From positions 1 to 58,460 of the forward strand of contig JAQYCU010000049.1 in NCBI GenBank assembly GCA_028724545.1: DNA of 58,460 nucleotides, given 5' to 3'. The DNA is from a bacterium (GTDB lineage: Bacteria; Bacillota; Clostridia; Lachnospirales; Lachnospiraceae). The notes under the pieces were generated by a model. That model ran no database searches. It was not told where the DNA came from and saw only the letters and a program-made list of their open reading frames with translations. Below, piece after piece: positions 15,001 through 24,647 of this stretch; position 1 is the stretch's first letter, and each line of letters starts with the position of its first letter. The position numbers and the translations under genes were made by a program.

Positions 15001-17735
15001 TGAATATTATTAATCGTTTTACAATGCAGACGTTAAAGCAGAATAAAATCAGAACACTGGTTACTATTATCGGCATTATCCTTTCGACGGCAATGTTTAC
15101 CGGAGTCACTTCATTAGTATACAGCTTTCAGCAATATCTGGTAGATTTGGAAACGGAAACAGCCGGTGTATGGGAAGGCCGAATGAATGGCATTACAAAA
15201 GAGCAGGCAGAAATTTTGTGTGCTGACAAGGAAATTGCCGGCAGTACCATAATGCAAAATGTAGGTTATGCAAAGTTAAAGGAATCTCTCAACAAAGATA
15301 AACCCTATCTTTGTGTGGAATCCATACAGAAAGATTTTGTGAAATTCAGTCCGGTTACGCTGGTAACGGGAAGAATGCCGAAAAACAGTAATGAACTTGT
15401 TATTTCGGAGCATATTGCAGATAATGGTGGCGTTTCGTACCAGGTCGGTGATGTGTTAAATCTGGAAGTGGGAAAGAGAATGGCAGGAGAGGCTGCGTTA
15501 GGGGGACAAAGCGTAGAATATAGTGGAGATACGGAGGAGTTATCGGATACAACACAGATAACCTATAAAGTAGTGGGTATTTGTGAAAGAACATATATGG
15601 AAGGATTCTCAGCACCGGGATATACTGTTTTTACAACCGGTATGCCACAAGAGGAGAACGTATCATATGATGTATTCTTTCAGATGAAAGACCCGTTAAA
15701 AATCAATTCCTTTCTAAAAAAATATACAGATAAATGGTCAAAGACAGGACAGGAAGAACTGACAACAGATGTGCATAATGATTTGCTGCGTTTTCAGGGA
15801 AAATCATCAGAAGCAAGTTATGTATCTGTTTTAAGAGGAATGGGCTCGATTTTAATTCTGATTATTATGATTGCGTCAGTTTCTTTGATTTATAATGCTT
15901 TTTCCATTTCGGTCGGAGAAAGGACAAAACAGTTCGGACTGTTAAAATCAATTGGTGCAACAAAAAAACAGATTCGCAAAAGTGTACTTTTTGAAGCAGG
16001 AACGCTTTGTGTCATAGGGATTCCGGTTGATGTTCTGGGTGGTCTTCTGGGAATCGGGATTACGCTGCATTTTGTAGGAAAACTGCTGGCAGATATGCTG
16101 ACGGAAAGAAGTTCGTTGCAGTTAGAACTTTCTGTTTCGTGGACGGCTATTGCCATTGCAGTAGTTGTAGCAGTGATTACGGTATTTGTGTCAGCATTGA
16201 TTCCGGCAAGACGTGCAGTAAAAATGCCGGCTATGCAGGCGCTTCGCCAGAGTAATGAAATAAAAATCAGAAAAAAGAATGTCCGTAGCAGCAAATTAAT
16301 TTATCGTCTTTTTGGTTTTGAGGGAATGCTTGCGAATAAGAACTTTAAAAGAAACAGACGCAAACACCGTATGACAGTGATTTCGCTGGCAGTCAGTGTA
16401 GTCTTATTCCTTTCAGCAAGCTGTTTTAGTAACTATATGACAAAATCTATTGCTTTGTTTGAAGACGATGAAGTTAGTGATATTACATTTAATGCAACGG
16501 CAGAGGAACTCAATGGAAACACGCCGGATGCAACCAAAAAAGTTCTGGCAAAGAAAAAAGGGATTGATACCATTGGATACAGTACCCGGTTAAATGGTGT
16601 TCTTCTTCTGGACAAAAATCAGGTCAGTGAATCGTATTTTAAGAAACTGAAAGAAAATATGCCGGAATGTTATGACAAAGCGACAGGAAATGTGATGATA
16701 GATACCTGTGTTACTTTTGTGGAAGATGATATTTATAAAAACTATCTGGAGAAGGAACACTTGGATACAGCACGCTTTCTAAATACGGATAAACTTTGTC
16801 CGTTAGTCTGGGATACCGTGATAATGCCGGGAGAAACTGCTAATTTTGAAACGGGAAAAATCCTGACAGATGACCATTTTGACGGAGAATTGTATTTTAT
16901 CAATGATAAAAAATTAGGAGAGTATGCAGAAAACGGAATGGTTACTGATGCTGCCACGATGCAGGTGGACAGCTTTATAGACGACGAAGGGGATACGACA
17001 GAGACAAAAACTTTTTCTCGGGAAGAAGGTCTTTCGGAACTGAAACTTGCCGGAAGCCAGACATACAAAGGAGAATTGCCATTAGGTGTGAGCGATATGC
17101 GATATACCACTTTGCTGAATCTGGTATTGCCATATAGTGCGACAGAAAAACTTCCGGAAGGGGTTCGGTCCGATAAACTCACGGATTTTGCTGTTAAGGC
17201 AAGTGACCACAATACGGCTGCTGACGAACTGACAGAGTTTTTCCAGCATAGCAGCCAGTATAAAGCGACGATAACCAGCAGCATTTTTGATATCCGTGCC
17301 TCAATGGATGCAACGCATACTGCTATACTGATAACAAATATTTTTTCGTATGGATTCATTACGCTGATTACGTTAATTGTAGTGGCAAATGTGTTTAATA
17401 CGATTTCGACCAACGTCCAGTTGAGAAGAAAAGAATTTGCTATGCTTAAATCAGTAGGAATGACGAAAAAAGGATTTAACAGAATGATGAATTATGAGTG
17501 CCTGCTATACGGGGTGAAAGGACTGTTACTTGGTCTTCCGGTATCGCTCGTTGTCTGCTTTCTGATGTATAAGAGCCTGCAGGATGCATGGAATGTCAGC
17601 TTCCTTGTTCCGTGGATGAGTGTGCTTATCGTGATAGTCAGTGTATTTGTTATTGTTTTTGCAAGTATGCTATATTCTATGCAGAAAATAAAAAAAGAAA
17701 ATCCGATTGAAGCATTAAGAGATGACAATTTATAA
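15000..17735 (+). CDS. FtsX-like ABC transporter permease (double FtsX)
   Basis: A 911-residue membrane protein. An N-terminal helix (about 18-40) is followed by an extracytoplasmic MacB-type domain (about 45-270). A first FtsX core of three helices lies at about 275-410. A second transmembrane anchor follows at about 455-475, then another large external region (about 480-760) and a second FtsX core (about 775-905). The repeated REGTKQ/LRRKEF...MLKSVGMTKK pattern after each core helix is typical of the family. It overlaps the ATPase gene by one base. The substrate is unknown; the linked two-component system suggests antimicrobial peptides or cell-envelope stress. Confidence 0.9.
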   Translation: MNIINRFTMQTLKQNKIRTLVTIIGIILSTAMFTGVTSLVYSFQQYLVDLETETAGVWEGRMNGITKEQAEILCADKEIAGSTIMQNVGYAKLKESLNKDKPYLCVESIQKDFVKFSPVTLVTGRMPKNSNELVISEHIADNGGVSYQVGDVLNLEVGKRMAGEAALGGQSVEYSGDTEELSDTTQITYKVVGICERTYMEGFSAPGYTVFTTGMPQEENVSYDVFFQMKDPLKINSFLKKYTDKWSKTGQEELTTDVHNDLLRFQGKSSEASYVSVLRGMGSILILIIMIASVSLIYNAFSISVGERTKQFGLLKSIGATKKQIRKSVLFEAGTLCVIGIPVDVLGGLLGIGITLHFVGKLLADMLTERSSLQLELSVSWTAIAIAVVVAVITVFVSALIPARRAVKMPAMQALRQSNEIKIRKKNVRSSKLIYRLFGFEGMLANKNFKRNRRKHRMTVISLAVSVVLFLSASCFSNYMTKSIALFEDDEVSDITFNATAEELNGNTPDATKKVLAKKKGIDTIGYSTRLNGVLLLDKNQVSESYFKKLKENMPECYDKATGNVMIDTCVTFVEDDIYKNYLEKEHLDTARFLNTDKLCPLVWDTVIMPGETANFETGKILTDDHFDGELYFINDKKLGEYAENGMVTDAATMQVDSFIDDEGDTTETKTFSREEGLSELKLAGSQTYKGELPLGVSDMRYTTLLNLVLPYSATEKLPEGVRSDKLTDFAVKASDHNTAADELTEFFQHSSQYKATITSSIFDIRASMDATHTAILITNIFSYGFITLITLIVVANVFNTISTNVQLRRKEFAMLKSVGMTKKGFNRMMNYECLLYGVKGLLLGLPVSLVVCFLMYKSLQDAWNVSFLVPWMSVLIVIVSVFVIVFASMLYSMQKIKKENPIEALRDDNL

Positions 17736-17770
17736 TATTTTGACATAATTGATAATCGTTTTGTCAGGTG

Positions 17771-17808
17771 CTGCCATGCCGGAATGTCCGGTGTGGCAGT
17801 TTTTCTTT
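17771..17808 (+). terminator. Intrinsic terminator of the exporter operon
   Basis: CTGCCATGCCGGA (17771-17783) pairs with TCCGGTGTGGCAG (17787-17799) with one G-T pair. A T-run follows. Confidence 0.88.
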
Positions 17809-17810
17809 CG

Positions 17811-17839
17811 TTGAACAGATATCAGCATTATGTTATACT
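17811..17839 (+). promoter_or_regulatory. Promoter of the SpoU methylase gene
   Basis: TTGAAC (17811-17816) and TATACT (17834-17839) lie 17 bases apart, directly after the preceding terminator and about 40 bases before the gene. Confidence 0.72.
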
Positions 17840-17877
17840 GTAACAGGATTCTGGAGATTCTTAATAAGGAGTAGAAG

Positions 17878-18672
17878 ATGATTAGCAGTGACTCAAATGC
17901 ACAGGTAAAAGAACTTGTGAAATTACAAAAAAATGCAAGAGAACGCAGAAAAAAGCAGTTGTTTATTTCGGAAGGAATCAAACTGACGAAAGAGGCTGCT
18001 CTGTATGGAAAACTGGAAAAGATATATGTCGCAGAGAGTTTTTATGAGAAAGCAGAAGAAACCGTAAAGCAGTGGATAGAAGAATATCCATATGAAGAAG
18101 TGGCAGATACTGTATTTTCCGGCATATCAGAAACGGTCACACCACAGGGAATACTGGGACTTGTAAAGATGCCGTCCTATCATCTGGAGGAAATTCTTAA
18201 TGATGAGCGCAAAAGTATTATTCTGTTAGATGATTTACGCGACCCGGGGAATTTAGGAACCATTATGAGAACGGCAGAAGGTGCCGGAATGTCCGGTGTG
18301 GTTATGAGCAGAGGCAGTGTAGATTTGTTTAATCCTAAAGTAGTACGTTCTACAATGGGTGCAATATTCCGGGTGCCATTTTATTATGCAGATGATTTGG
18401 CAGAAGTGATAGAGCAGACAAAAGCAAAGGGGATTCCGGTATATGGAACTATGATGCAGGGAAGTGTTGTATATGATGAACCGGATTATTGCACGGGTGC
18501 CGGCATTGTGATTGGCAATGAGGCGAATGGTCTGTCACAAGAGGTTATCGGGCATCTGACGGGTGCTGTCAGGATTCCGATGGAAGGAAACTTAGAATCG
18601 CTAAATGCAGCAGTGTCAGCAGCGATTCTGATGTATGAAATTACACGGCAGAAAAGAAAGAAGTTATCTTGA
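17878..18672 (+). CDS. TrmH/SpoU-family RNA 2'-O-methyltransferase
   Basis: A 264-residue SAM-dependent RNA methylase, probably acting on 23S rRNA. An N-terminal substrate-binding domain (about 1-95, with LFISEGIKLTKEA) is followed by the knotted SPOUT domain. Its motifs are LLDDLRDPGNLGTIMRTAEG, GIVIGNEANGLSQEV and IPMEGNLESLNAAVSAAILMYE. The family is clear, but the exact target nucleotide cannot be told from the sequence. GGAG at 17867-17870 supports the start. The gene stands alone between a promoter and a terminator. Confidence 0.9.
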   Translation: MISSDSNAQVKELVKLQKNARERRKKQLFISEGIKLTKEAALYGKLEKIYVAESFYEKAEETVKQWIEEYPYEEVADTVFSGISETVTPQGILGLVKMPSYHLEEILNDERKSIILLDDLRDPGNLGTIMRTAEGAGMSGVVMSRGSVDLFNPKVVRSTMGAIFRVPFYYADDLAEVIEQTKAKGIPVYGTMMQGSVVYDEPDYCTGAGIVIGNEANGLSQEVIGHLTGAVRIPMEGNLESLNAAVSAAILMYEITRQKRKKLS

Positions 18673-18680
18673 CTTTCAGC

Positions 18681-18715
18681 AGATGATATTACATAATGAT
18701 ATCATCTGTATTTTT
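18681..18715 (+). terminator. Terminator after the SpoU methylase
   Basis: AGATGATAT (18681-18689) pairs perfectly with ATATCATCT (18699-18707), followed by GTATTTTTC. Confidence 0.75.
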
Positions 18716-18794
18716 CAGATAATGGAAATGTTGCATAGGGTTACAGACTATGCAGACAGATAAAATGAAAATAAATGGGGAAGGAGGATTTGTC

Positions 18795-19232
18795 ATGGAA
18801 CCGGTTTATTGGCTGATAGCAGTTGGCGTATTTCTGGTGTTAGAAATATTGACAATGGGGCTTACCACAATCTGGTTTGCCGGAGGAGCACTGGTTGCAT
18901 TTCTTGCCGGAATGCTTGGTGCACCATTATGGATTCAGGTTGTTCTGTTTCTGGCAGTGTCAATTGTGCTGTTGATTTTTACAAGGCCGATTGCAGAGAA
19001 ACATTTAAACAGCAGCAGAACCAAAACGAATGTTGATGAAATAGTGGGAAAGCAAGGCAAAGTAATCGAGAAAATCGATAATTTTAACCAGACAGGCAAA
19101 GTAATCTTAAACGGAATGGAATGGATGGCGCGAAGTCAGGAAGAGGATTGTATTATCCCTGACGGTGCCCGGGTTGAGGTGACTGCAGTAGAGGGAGCAC
19201 ACGTACTGGTAAAACCTTGTCCGTCCCGTTAA
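18795..19232 (+). CDS. NfeD-family membrane protein
   Basis: A 145-residue protein. Three hydrophobic segments lie at about 4-25, 28-48 and 52-72, followed by a soluble OB-fold domain (about 90-143) with VGKQGKVIEKIDN and GARVEVTAVEGAHVLVKP. This is the short NfeD form without the serine-protease domain. AAGGAGG (18781-18787) sets the start at 18795; upstream in-frame codons lack a site. The next gene encodes an SPFH protein, the standard NfeD partner, so the pair probably acts in membrane microdomain organisation. Confidence 0.88.
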   Translation: MEPVYWLIAVGVFLVLEILTMGLTTIWFAGGALVAFLAGMLGAPLWIQVVLFLAVSIVLLIFTRPIAEKHLNSSRTKTNVDEIVGKQGKVIEKIDNFNQTGKVILNGMEWMARSQEEDCIIPDGARVEVTAVEGAHVLVKPCPSR

Positions 19233-19269
19233 ATAAGGAAATGAATAGGAAATAAGGAGGATTTTTGAT

Positions 19270-20184
19270 ATGATATTTATTATTATTTTAGTGATTGTAG
19301 CAGTTGTATTATTATCATGCATTAATGTTGTGCCACAGGCAAAAGCTTATGTCGTGGAACGTCTTGGTGGTTATCAGACAACATGGGGTGTTGGTATTCA
19401 TTTTAAGACACCACTGATTGACAGGGTAGCCAAGAAAGTTACCTTAAAGGAACAGGTTGTTGACTTTGCACCACAGCCTGTTATTACAAAGGATAATGTA
19501 ACAATGAGAATCGATACGGTTATCTTTTTCCAGATTACAGACCCTAAGTTATATGCATATGGAGTGGAAAATCCAATCGTAGCGATAGAAAATCTGACAG
19601 CAACAACGCTTCGTAACATCATTGGTGAACTGGAGCTGGATGAAACACTGACATCGCGTGAAACAATTAATACAAAGATGCGTGCTTCATTAGATTCAGC
19701 AACAGACCCATGGGGCATTAAGGTTAACCGTGTTGAGTTAAAGAATATTATTCCACCGGCAGCAATTCAGGATGCGATGGAAAAGCAGATGAAAGCAGAG
19801 CGTGAAAAGAGAGAATCTATTTTACGTTCACAGGGTGAAAAGGAATCTGCTATTCTGGTGGCACAGGGTAAAAAAGAAGCAGCTATTCTGGATGCTGAGG
19901 CCGATAAAGAAGCAGCTATTCTGAAGGCTGAGGCAACGAAGGAAGCAACGATTCGTGAAGCAGAAGGTCAGGCACAGGCTATCAAGGCCGTGCAGCAGGC
20001 AAAGGCAGACGGTATCCGTATGTTAAATGAAGCAGGCGCAACTGACAAGGTAATTCAGTTAAAGAGTCTGGAAGCATTTGAAAAGGCTTCTGATGGTCAG
20101 GCAACCAAGATTATCATTCCTTCTGAAATCCAGTCAATGGCAGGAATGGTTACTTCTATTGCAGAACTGGCAAAAGACAAATAA
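19270..20184 (+). CDS. SPFH/Band 7 membrane protein (stomatin/QmcA-like)
   Basis: A 304-residue protein. An N-terminal membrane anchor (2-17) is followed by the Band 7 domain (about 20-180: [31 protein letters not shown]). The alanine/lysine/glutamate-rich coiled coil (about 180-265) has repeated KEAAIL units. Such proteins oligomerise at membrane domains and are often associated with proteases. AGGAGG precedes the start. Co-transcription with the NfeD gene 37 bases upstream is likely. Confidence 0.92.
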   Translation: MIFIIILVIVAVVLLSCINVVPQAKAYVVERLGGYQTTWGVGIHFKTPLIDRVAKKVTLKEQVVDFAPQPVITKDNVTMRIDTVIFFQITDPKLYAYGVENPIVAIENLTATTLRNIIGELELDETLTSRETINTKMRASLDSATDPWGIKVNRVELKNIIPPAAIQDAMEKQMKAEREKRESILRSQGEKESAILVAQGKKEAAILDAEADKEAAILKAEATKEATIREAEGQAQAIKAVQQAKADGIRMLNEAGATDKVIQLKSLEAFEKASDGQATKIIIPSEIQSMAGMVTSIAELAKDK

Positions 20185-20260
20185 GTACAATAAAAAGCAA
20201 GAAAAGTGCAATAAGCAATATAGAAAAAATATAATAAATTGCTTAGAAAAGAGGAATCGT

Positions 20261-21256
20261 ATGAATTTAAAAGGAAGAAATTTTTTAACATTAAAGGATT
20301 TTACACCGGAAGAAATTTTATATTTAGTTGATTTGGCAGCAGATTTGAAAGAAAAAAAGAAAAAGGGTATTTTGGTCAATAATTATGTTGGAAAAAACGT
20401 GGCGTTGATTTTTGAAAAAACAAGTACCCGTACCCGTTGTTCTTTTGAAATTGCAGCGCACGATATGGGAATGGGAACTACTTACCTGGACCCATCCGGT
20501 TCCCAGATTGGCAAAAAAGAGAGCATTGCCGATACGGCCCGTGTTCTGGGACGTATGTTTGACGGAATTGAGTACCGTGGCTATGGTCAGGAAATCGTGG
20601 AAGAATTAGCAAAATATGCAGGCGTACCGGTATGGAACGGTCTGACGAACGAATACCATCCGACACAGATGCTGGCAACACTTCTTACGATTCGGGAGCA
20701 TTTAGGAAAAATCAAGGGTGTTAAGCTGGTATATATGGGAGATGCCCGTTATAATATGGGAAATTCCCTAATGATTGCCTGTGCGAAGATGGGAATGGAT
20801 TTTGTGGCATGTACGGCAAAAGAATATTTCCCTTCTGCAGAGTTAGTGGAAGAGTGTCAGGAATATGCAAAAGCTTCCGGTGGTTCGATTACCCTGACGG
20901 AAGATGTTATGACAGGAACAAAAGACGCAGATGTAATTTATACAGATGTGTGGGTATCCATGGGGGAGCCGGACGAAGTCTGGGAGGAGCGTATCCGTGT
21001 GCTGTCACCATATCAGGTTAATAAAAAAGTAATGGAAAATGCGAAGGATACGGCGATTTTCACACATTGTCTTCCTGCTTTCCATGATTTAAAGACAACG
21101 ATTGGAAAACAGGTATATGAGAAGTTTGGTTTGAAAGAACTGGAAGTAACAGATGAGGTATTTGAGTCAGAGCAGTCCGTCGTATTTGATGAGGCAGAAA
21201 ACAGAATGCACACCATCAAGGCTGTTATGGTAGCGACTTTAGGAGAATGTGATTAA
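20261..21256 (+). CDS. argF: Ornithine carbamoyltransferase
   Basis: A 331-residue enzyme that makes citrulline from ornithine and carbamoyl phosphate. The carbamoyl phosphate site STRTR is at 55-59, HPTQ begins at His133, and the ornithine-loop motif HCLPAFHD begins at His269. GAGGA (20251-20255) supports the start at 20261; the upstream in-frame extension overlaps the SPFH gene. No other arginine genes are adjacent, so a biosynthetic (argF) or catabolic (arcB) role cannot be decided. A terminator follows. Confidence 0.95.
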   Translation: MNLKGRNFLTLKDFTPEEILYLVDLAADLKEKKKKGILVNNYVGKNVALIFEKTSTRTRCSFEIAAHDMGMGTTYLDPSGSQIGKKESIADTARVLGRMFDGIEYRGYGQEIVEELAKYAGVPVWNGLTNEYHPTQMLATLLTIREHLGKIKGVKLVYMGDARYNMGNSLMIACAKMGMDFVACTAKEYFPSAELVEECQEYAKASGGSITLTEDVMTGTKDADVIYTDVWVSMGEPDEVWEERIRVLSPYQVNKKVMENAKDTAIFTHCLPAFHDLKTTIGKQVYEKFGLKELEVTDEVFESEQSVVFDEAENRMHTIKAVMVATLGECD

Positions 21257-21282
21257 TTTCTAAGCAAAAATAAGTGAATGGG

Positions 21283-21321
21283 AAGGCAGATGCAAATTTC
21301 ATATTTGCATCGCCTTTTTAT
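21283..21321 (+). terminator. Intrinsic terminator after argF
   Basis: AAGGCAGATGCAAAT (21283-21297) pairs with ATTTGCATCGCCTT (21303-21316) with a small internal loop, and a T-run follows. Confidence 0.8.
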
Positions 21322-21349
21322 AACAAAATGACCAGAAATGAGGACAAAT

Positions 21350-22348
21350 GTGAAAGAAAAGATACTAAAGGCATTAAGAAATGCAGATGAATATATTTCC
21401 GGAACAGAATTGTGTGAACAGTTTGGGGTGTCCAGACAGGCAATCTGGAAGAATATTGCTGCACTCAAGGAATGTGGTTATGATATCGAAGCTTTGGCGA
21501 ACAAGGGCTATCGTCTTGTTTCTTCTCCGGACAGGCTGTATGCACCGGATATTTTAAGCCGTCTTCCCGAAGATTGTATCTGTCAGAAAGTGCAGAGTTT
21601 TGAAAGCATTGATTCAACCAATGCAAAAGCAAAGCAGCTGGCAGAAGCAGGGGAAGAAGAGGGTATATTACTGGTTGCAGAAGAACAAACGGCAGGCAAA
21701 GGCAGACGTGGCCGTGACTGGCATTCCCAAAAAGGAGTCGGTATCTGGATGACACTTTTACTGCGTCCGGATATGCCACCTTCCAAAGTAAGTGGCATTA
21801 CGCTTTTGACGGCATTGGCACTGGCAAAAGCGATACAGGAGGTTTGTGGAATAGAAGCACAAATTAAATGGCCGAATGATGTTATTGTTGCCAAAAAGAA
21901 AATTTGTGGTATACTTACGGAGATGAGTTCTGAAACGAACTATATACATTATGTTGTTACCGGCATTGGAATTAATGCCAACACAACTGATTTTCCAGAG
22001 GAATTACAACAAAAAGCGACATCTGTTTTGATGGAAACAGGCAGGAAGACGGACCGGTGTGAACTGGCAGCCAGGGTTGTAGCTATTTTTAGTGAATACT
22101 ATAAGCGATATGTACAGGAACAGGATTTGACCTCTTTTATGGAGGAATATAACAGCGTTCTTGCAAATAAAGACCGGGAAGTGCGTGTTTACTATGGCCT
22201 GGCAGAAGAAGCCAGTTTAGAAAAAACGGATTCCGGCATTGCCAGGGGGATTAACAAAGAAGGTGCCCTGCTGGTAGAAATAGATGGAAAAATAAAAGAA
22301 ATACTATCCGGCGAAGTGTCGGTAAGGGGGCTTTATGGATATGTTTAG
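21350..22348 (+). CDS. birA: Bifunctional biotin-protein ligase / biotin operon repressor
   Basis: About 332 residues. The N-terminal helix-turn-helix domain (about 1-60, GTELCEQFGVSRQAIWKNI) marks the repressor-type enzyme. The catalytic domain carries GKGRRGRDWHS and IKWPNDVIVAKKKICGIL, and a C-terminal SH3-like domain follows. I favour the GTG at 21350, because GAGG lies six bases upstream. The ATG at 21338 overlaps that site and lacks its own. The same ATGAGG-spacer-start layout occurs at 3564 and 5692. The gene overlaps the next one by 14 bases. Confidence 0.92.
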   Translation: MKEKILKALRNADEYISGTELCEQFGVSRQAIWKNIAALKECGYDIEALANKGYRLVSSPDRLYAPDILSRLPEDCICQKVQSFESIDSTNAKAKQLAEAGEEEGILLVAEEQTAGKGRRGRDWHSQKGVGIWMTLLLRPDMPPSKVSGITLLTALALAKAIQEVCGIEAQIKWPNDVIVAKKKICGILTEMSSETNYIHYVVTGIGINANTTDFPEELQQKATSVLMETGRKTDRCELAARVVAIFSEYYKRYVQEQDLTSFMEEYNSVLANKDREVRVYYGLAEEASLEKTDSGIARGINKEGALLVEIDGKIKEILSGEVSVRGLYGYV

Positions 22349-22706
22349 TGAAACACCCGAAGTGCAGGGCGTTATTCTGTGTGCAGCAAGTGCATACGAA
22401 GAAAAATATTATCTCAATCCTGATTTTTCAGGACTGCCAACGTCGATTCAGGAAGAATTGCAGATATTGTGCGTATTGTATACGGCAGATGTTGGTGGCA
22501 TATTGACACTGCATTTTGATGATTATGGAAATCTGCTGATGCACGTTACGGCAAGGGAAAATGATTTGCTGTTTGATGAAATTGGAAGTGTACTGAAAAT
22601 AAAACAGATACAGATGGATAAAAGAGAATTGTTAGAATCGCTGGAAGTGTATTACCGGGCAGTCTTTTTACATGAAGACGTAAGTGAACTTCTGGATGAA
22701 GAATAA
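22335..22706 (+). CDS. Small hypothetical protein (DUF6145-like)
   Basis: A 123-residue acidic, cytoplasmic-looking protein without signal peptide or membrane segment. Notable stretches are LCAASAYEEKYYLNPDFSGLP and GGILTLHFDDYGNLLMHV. It resembles a Lachnospiraceae family of unknown function that I recall as DUF6145; this is memory, not a search. GGGGG lies four bases upstream of the start, which overlaps the end of birA, so it is probably translated together with birA and placed before coaX. No function is proposed. Confidence 0.7.
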   Translation: MDMFSETPEVQGVILCAASAYEEKYYLNPDFSGLPTSIQEELQILCVLYTADVGGILTLHFDDYGNLLMHVTARENDLLFDEIGSVLKIKQIQMDKRELLESLEVYYRAVFLHEDVSELLDEE

Positions 22707-22743
22707 AATAAAACTGTATGGATAGAATTGAGAGGATAAAATT

Positions 22744-23514
22744 ATGTTATTGGCAGTTGATGTTGGAAATACAGACATTACATTTGGTGTATTTCGGGAA
22801 GATGATTTGATTACACGTTTTCGTTTTACGGTGAAAGTCCCACGCACATCTGATGAGTATGGCGAATTACTTTGCAATATTCTGGTACAGAAAGGATTTT
22901 CTTCGGAAGATATTTCAGAAGTGATTATCGCTTCCGTTGTGCCACAGATGATGTACTCATTTACGAGTGCCATTATAAAATATCTGCATTGCCATCCGAT
23001 TGTGGTAGGTGCCGGTACAAAAACGGGAATCCGTATTGAAACTGCAAATCCAAAGGAAATTGGTCCGGACCGTATTGTAGATGCTGTCAGCGCCTATGAG
23101 CAGTATGGTGGCCCTGTTATTGTTGTCGATTTTGGAACGGCAACTACATATGATTTGGTTACGGCTGAAGGTGCTTTTCAGGGTGGAGTAATCAGTCCGG
23201 GAATCCGTATCTCTGCCAATGCGTTGTGGAATAATACAGCAAATCTTCCAGAAATCGAAATCAAATGCCCAAATGTTGTCGTGGCAAAAGATACGATTAC
23301 TTCTATGCAGGCAGGTCTTTTTTATGGAACATTAGGCCAGTCAGAATATATTATCCGTAAAATCAAAAAGGAAGCAAACATACCAGATGCAAAGGTAATT
23401 GCAACCGGAGGTCTTGGCAAAGTGGTTTCAGACCATACGGATGAAATCCAGATATATGACCCTGATTTGACCTTAAAAGGATTGCTTTATATCTATAAAA
23501 AGCAGAAAAAATAA
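22744..23514 (+). CDS. coaX: Type III pantothenate kinase
   Basis: First step of coenzyme A synthesis: phosphorylation of pantothenate, in the ASKHA-fold class that needs a monovalent cation; 256 residues. The phosphate-1 motif [16 protein letters not shown] is at the N-terminus. [12 protein letters not shown] and [14 protein letters not shown] carry the catalytic Asp and phosphate-2 motif. GAGG lies 9 bases before the ATG. It lies between birA/DUF6145 and dus, a common Firmicutes neighbourhood. Confidence 0.95.
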   Translation: MLLAVDVGNTDITFGVFREDDLITRFRFTVKVPRTSDEYGELLCNILVQKGFSSEDISEVIIASVVPQMMYSFTSAIIKYLHCHPIVVGAGTKTGIRIETANPKEIGPDRIVDAVSAYEQYGGPVIVVDFGTATTYDLVTAEGAFQGGVISPGIRISANALWNNTANLPEIEIKCPNVVVAKDTITSMQAGLFYGTLGQSEYIIRKIKKEANIPDAKVIATGGLGKVVSDHTDEIQIYDPDLTLKGLLYIYKKQKK

Positions 23515-23519
23515 AAGAA

Positions 23520-24515
23520 ATGAATAGTGGAAATGGAATGAGAGAATTAAAAATTGGTAATGTAGCGATACAGGGAAATTTAATATTAGCACCGATGGCA
23601 GGGGTAACAGACCTGCCATTTCGTATCTTATGCAAAGAGCAGGGTGCTGACTTGGTTTACACCGAAATGATTAGTGCGAAAGGCATTTTTTATCATAATA
23701 AAAACACGGAAAAACTGTGGGAGATTGATGAGAAAGAAAGACCGGCAGCTTTGCAGCTGTTTGGCTCAGACGCACAGATTATGGCAGATATGGCACAGCA
23801 GATTGAGAATAGAAATTTTGACATTCTGGATATTAATATGGGATGTCCCGTGCCGAAGGTAGTCAACAACGGTGAAGGTTCTGCCCTGATGAAAAATCCA
23901 AAACTGGCAGGGCAGATTGTGAAAAAAATAACCGGACAGATTCAGAAACCGGTAACCGTCAAGTTTCGCAAAGGATTTGATAATGAGCATATTAATGCTG
24001 TCGAATTTGCAAAATATATGGAAGACAATGGGGCTGCTGCCGTAGCCGTGCACGGCAGAACCCGGGAAGAATATTATAGTGGGAAGGCCGATTGGGAAAT
24101 TATTGCAAAGGTAAAAGAGGCAGTATCCATTCCGGTTATTGCCAGTGGCGATATTTTTTCGGTAGAAGATGCCATACAGTGTGAAAAAGAAACCGGGTGT
24201 GACGGACTGATGCTGGCACGTGGCGTTCGTGGCAATCCGTGGTTATTCCATCAGATAAAAACATATCAGGAAACCGGCATAATGGAGAAAAAGCCGGAAA
24301 TTTCAGAGGTGCTTGCAATGATACTGCGTCATGGCCGGATGCTTGCCGATTTCAAGGGCGAAACGATGGGAATGCGTGAGATGCGTAAACATGTCGCCTG
24401 GTATACGGCAGGATATAAAAACTCAGCCGGCATACGACGTCAGGTAAATACAGTGGAAACATATGCACAGTTAGAAGAGTTGTGCCAGAAAGCGCAGGAT
24501 TTCATTGGAATGTAG
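23520..24515 (+). CDS. dusB: tRNA-dihydrouridine synthase
   Basis: A flavoenzyme that reduces uridines in tRNA D-loops; 331 residues. The N-terminal barrel motif is LAPMAGVTDLPFRILC. The catalytic cysteine lies in DINMGCPVPKVVNNGEGSAL. FMN-binding VKFRKGF and GLMLARGVRGNPWLF follow, then a C-terminal helical tRNA-binding domain. The start may instead be the ATG at 23538 (MRELKIGNVAIQ), which fits the family N-terminus equally well; neither has a strong ribosome binding site. It is 5 bases after coaX and so probably in the same transcript. Confidence 0.93.
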   Translation: MNSGNGMRELKIGNVAIQGNLILAPMAGVTDLPFRILCKEQGADLVYTEMISAKGIFYHNKNTEKLWEIDEKERPAALQLFGSDAQIMADMAQQIENRNFDILDINMGCPVPKVVNNGEGSALMKNPKLAGQIVKKITGQIQKPVTVKFRKGFDNEHINAVEFAKYMEDNGAAAVAVHGRTREEYYSGKADWEIIAKVKEAVSIPVIASGDIFSVEDAIQCEKETGCDGLMLARGVRGNPWLFHQIKTYQETGIMEKKPEISEVLAMILRHGRMLADFKGETMGMREMRKHVAWYTAGYKNSAGIRRQVNTVETYAQLEELCQKAQDFIGM

Positions 24516-24546
24516 GGACTGACAAAACTGCCATTTCCTTTTGTTC

Positions 24547-24575
24547 TTTTCACGTTTCTGAAAATGTGCTATACT
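24547..24575 (+). promoter_or_regulatory. Possible promoter of the MraY-like gene
   Basis: TATACT (24570-24575) is preceded at 17 bases by TTTTCA, which matches four of six consensus positions. It lies between the dus stop and the next gene. Confidence 0.45.
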
Positions 24576-24647
24576 GTAACTTGTTGAAAAATAAGAAATG
24601 AATATCGTTTGTATACTTATTAAGAAACCACGAAGGAGGAGAAAAAA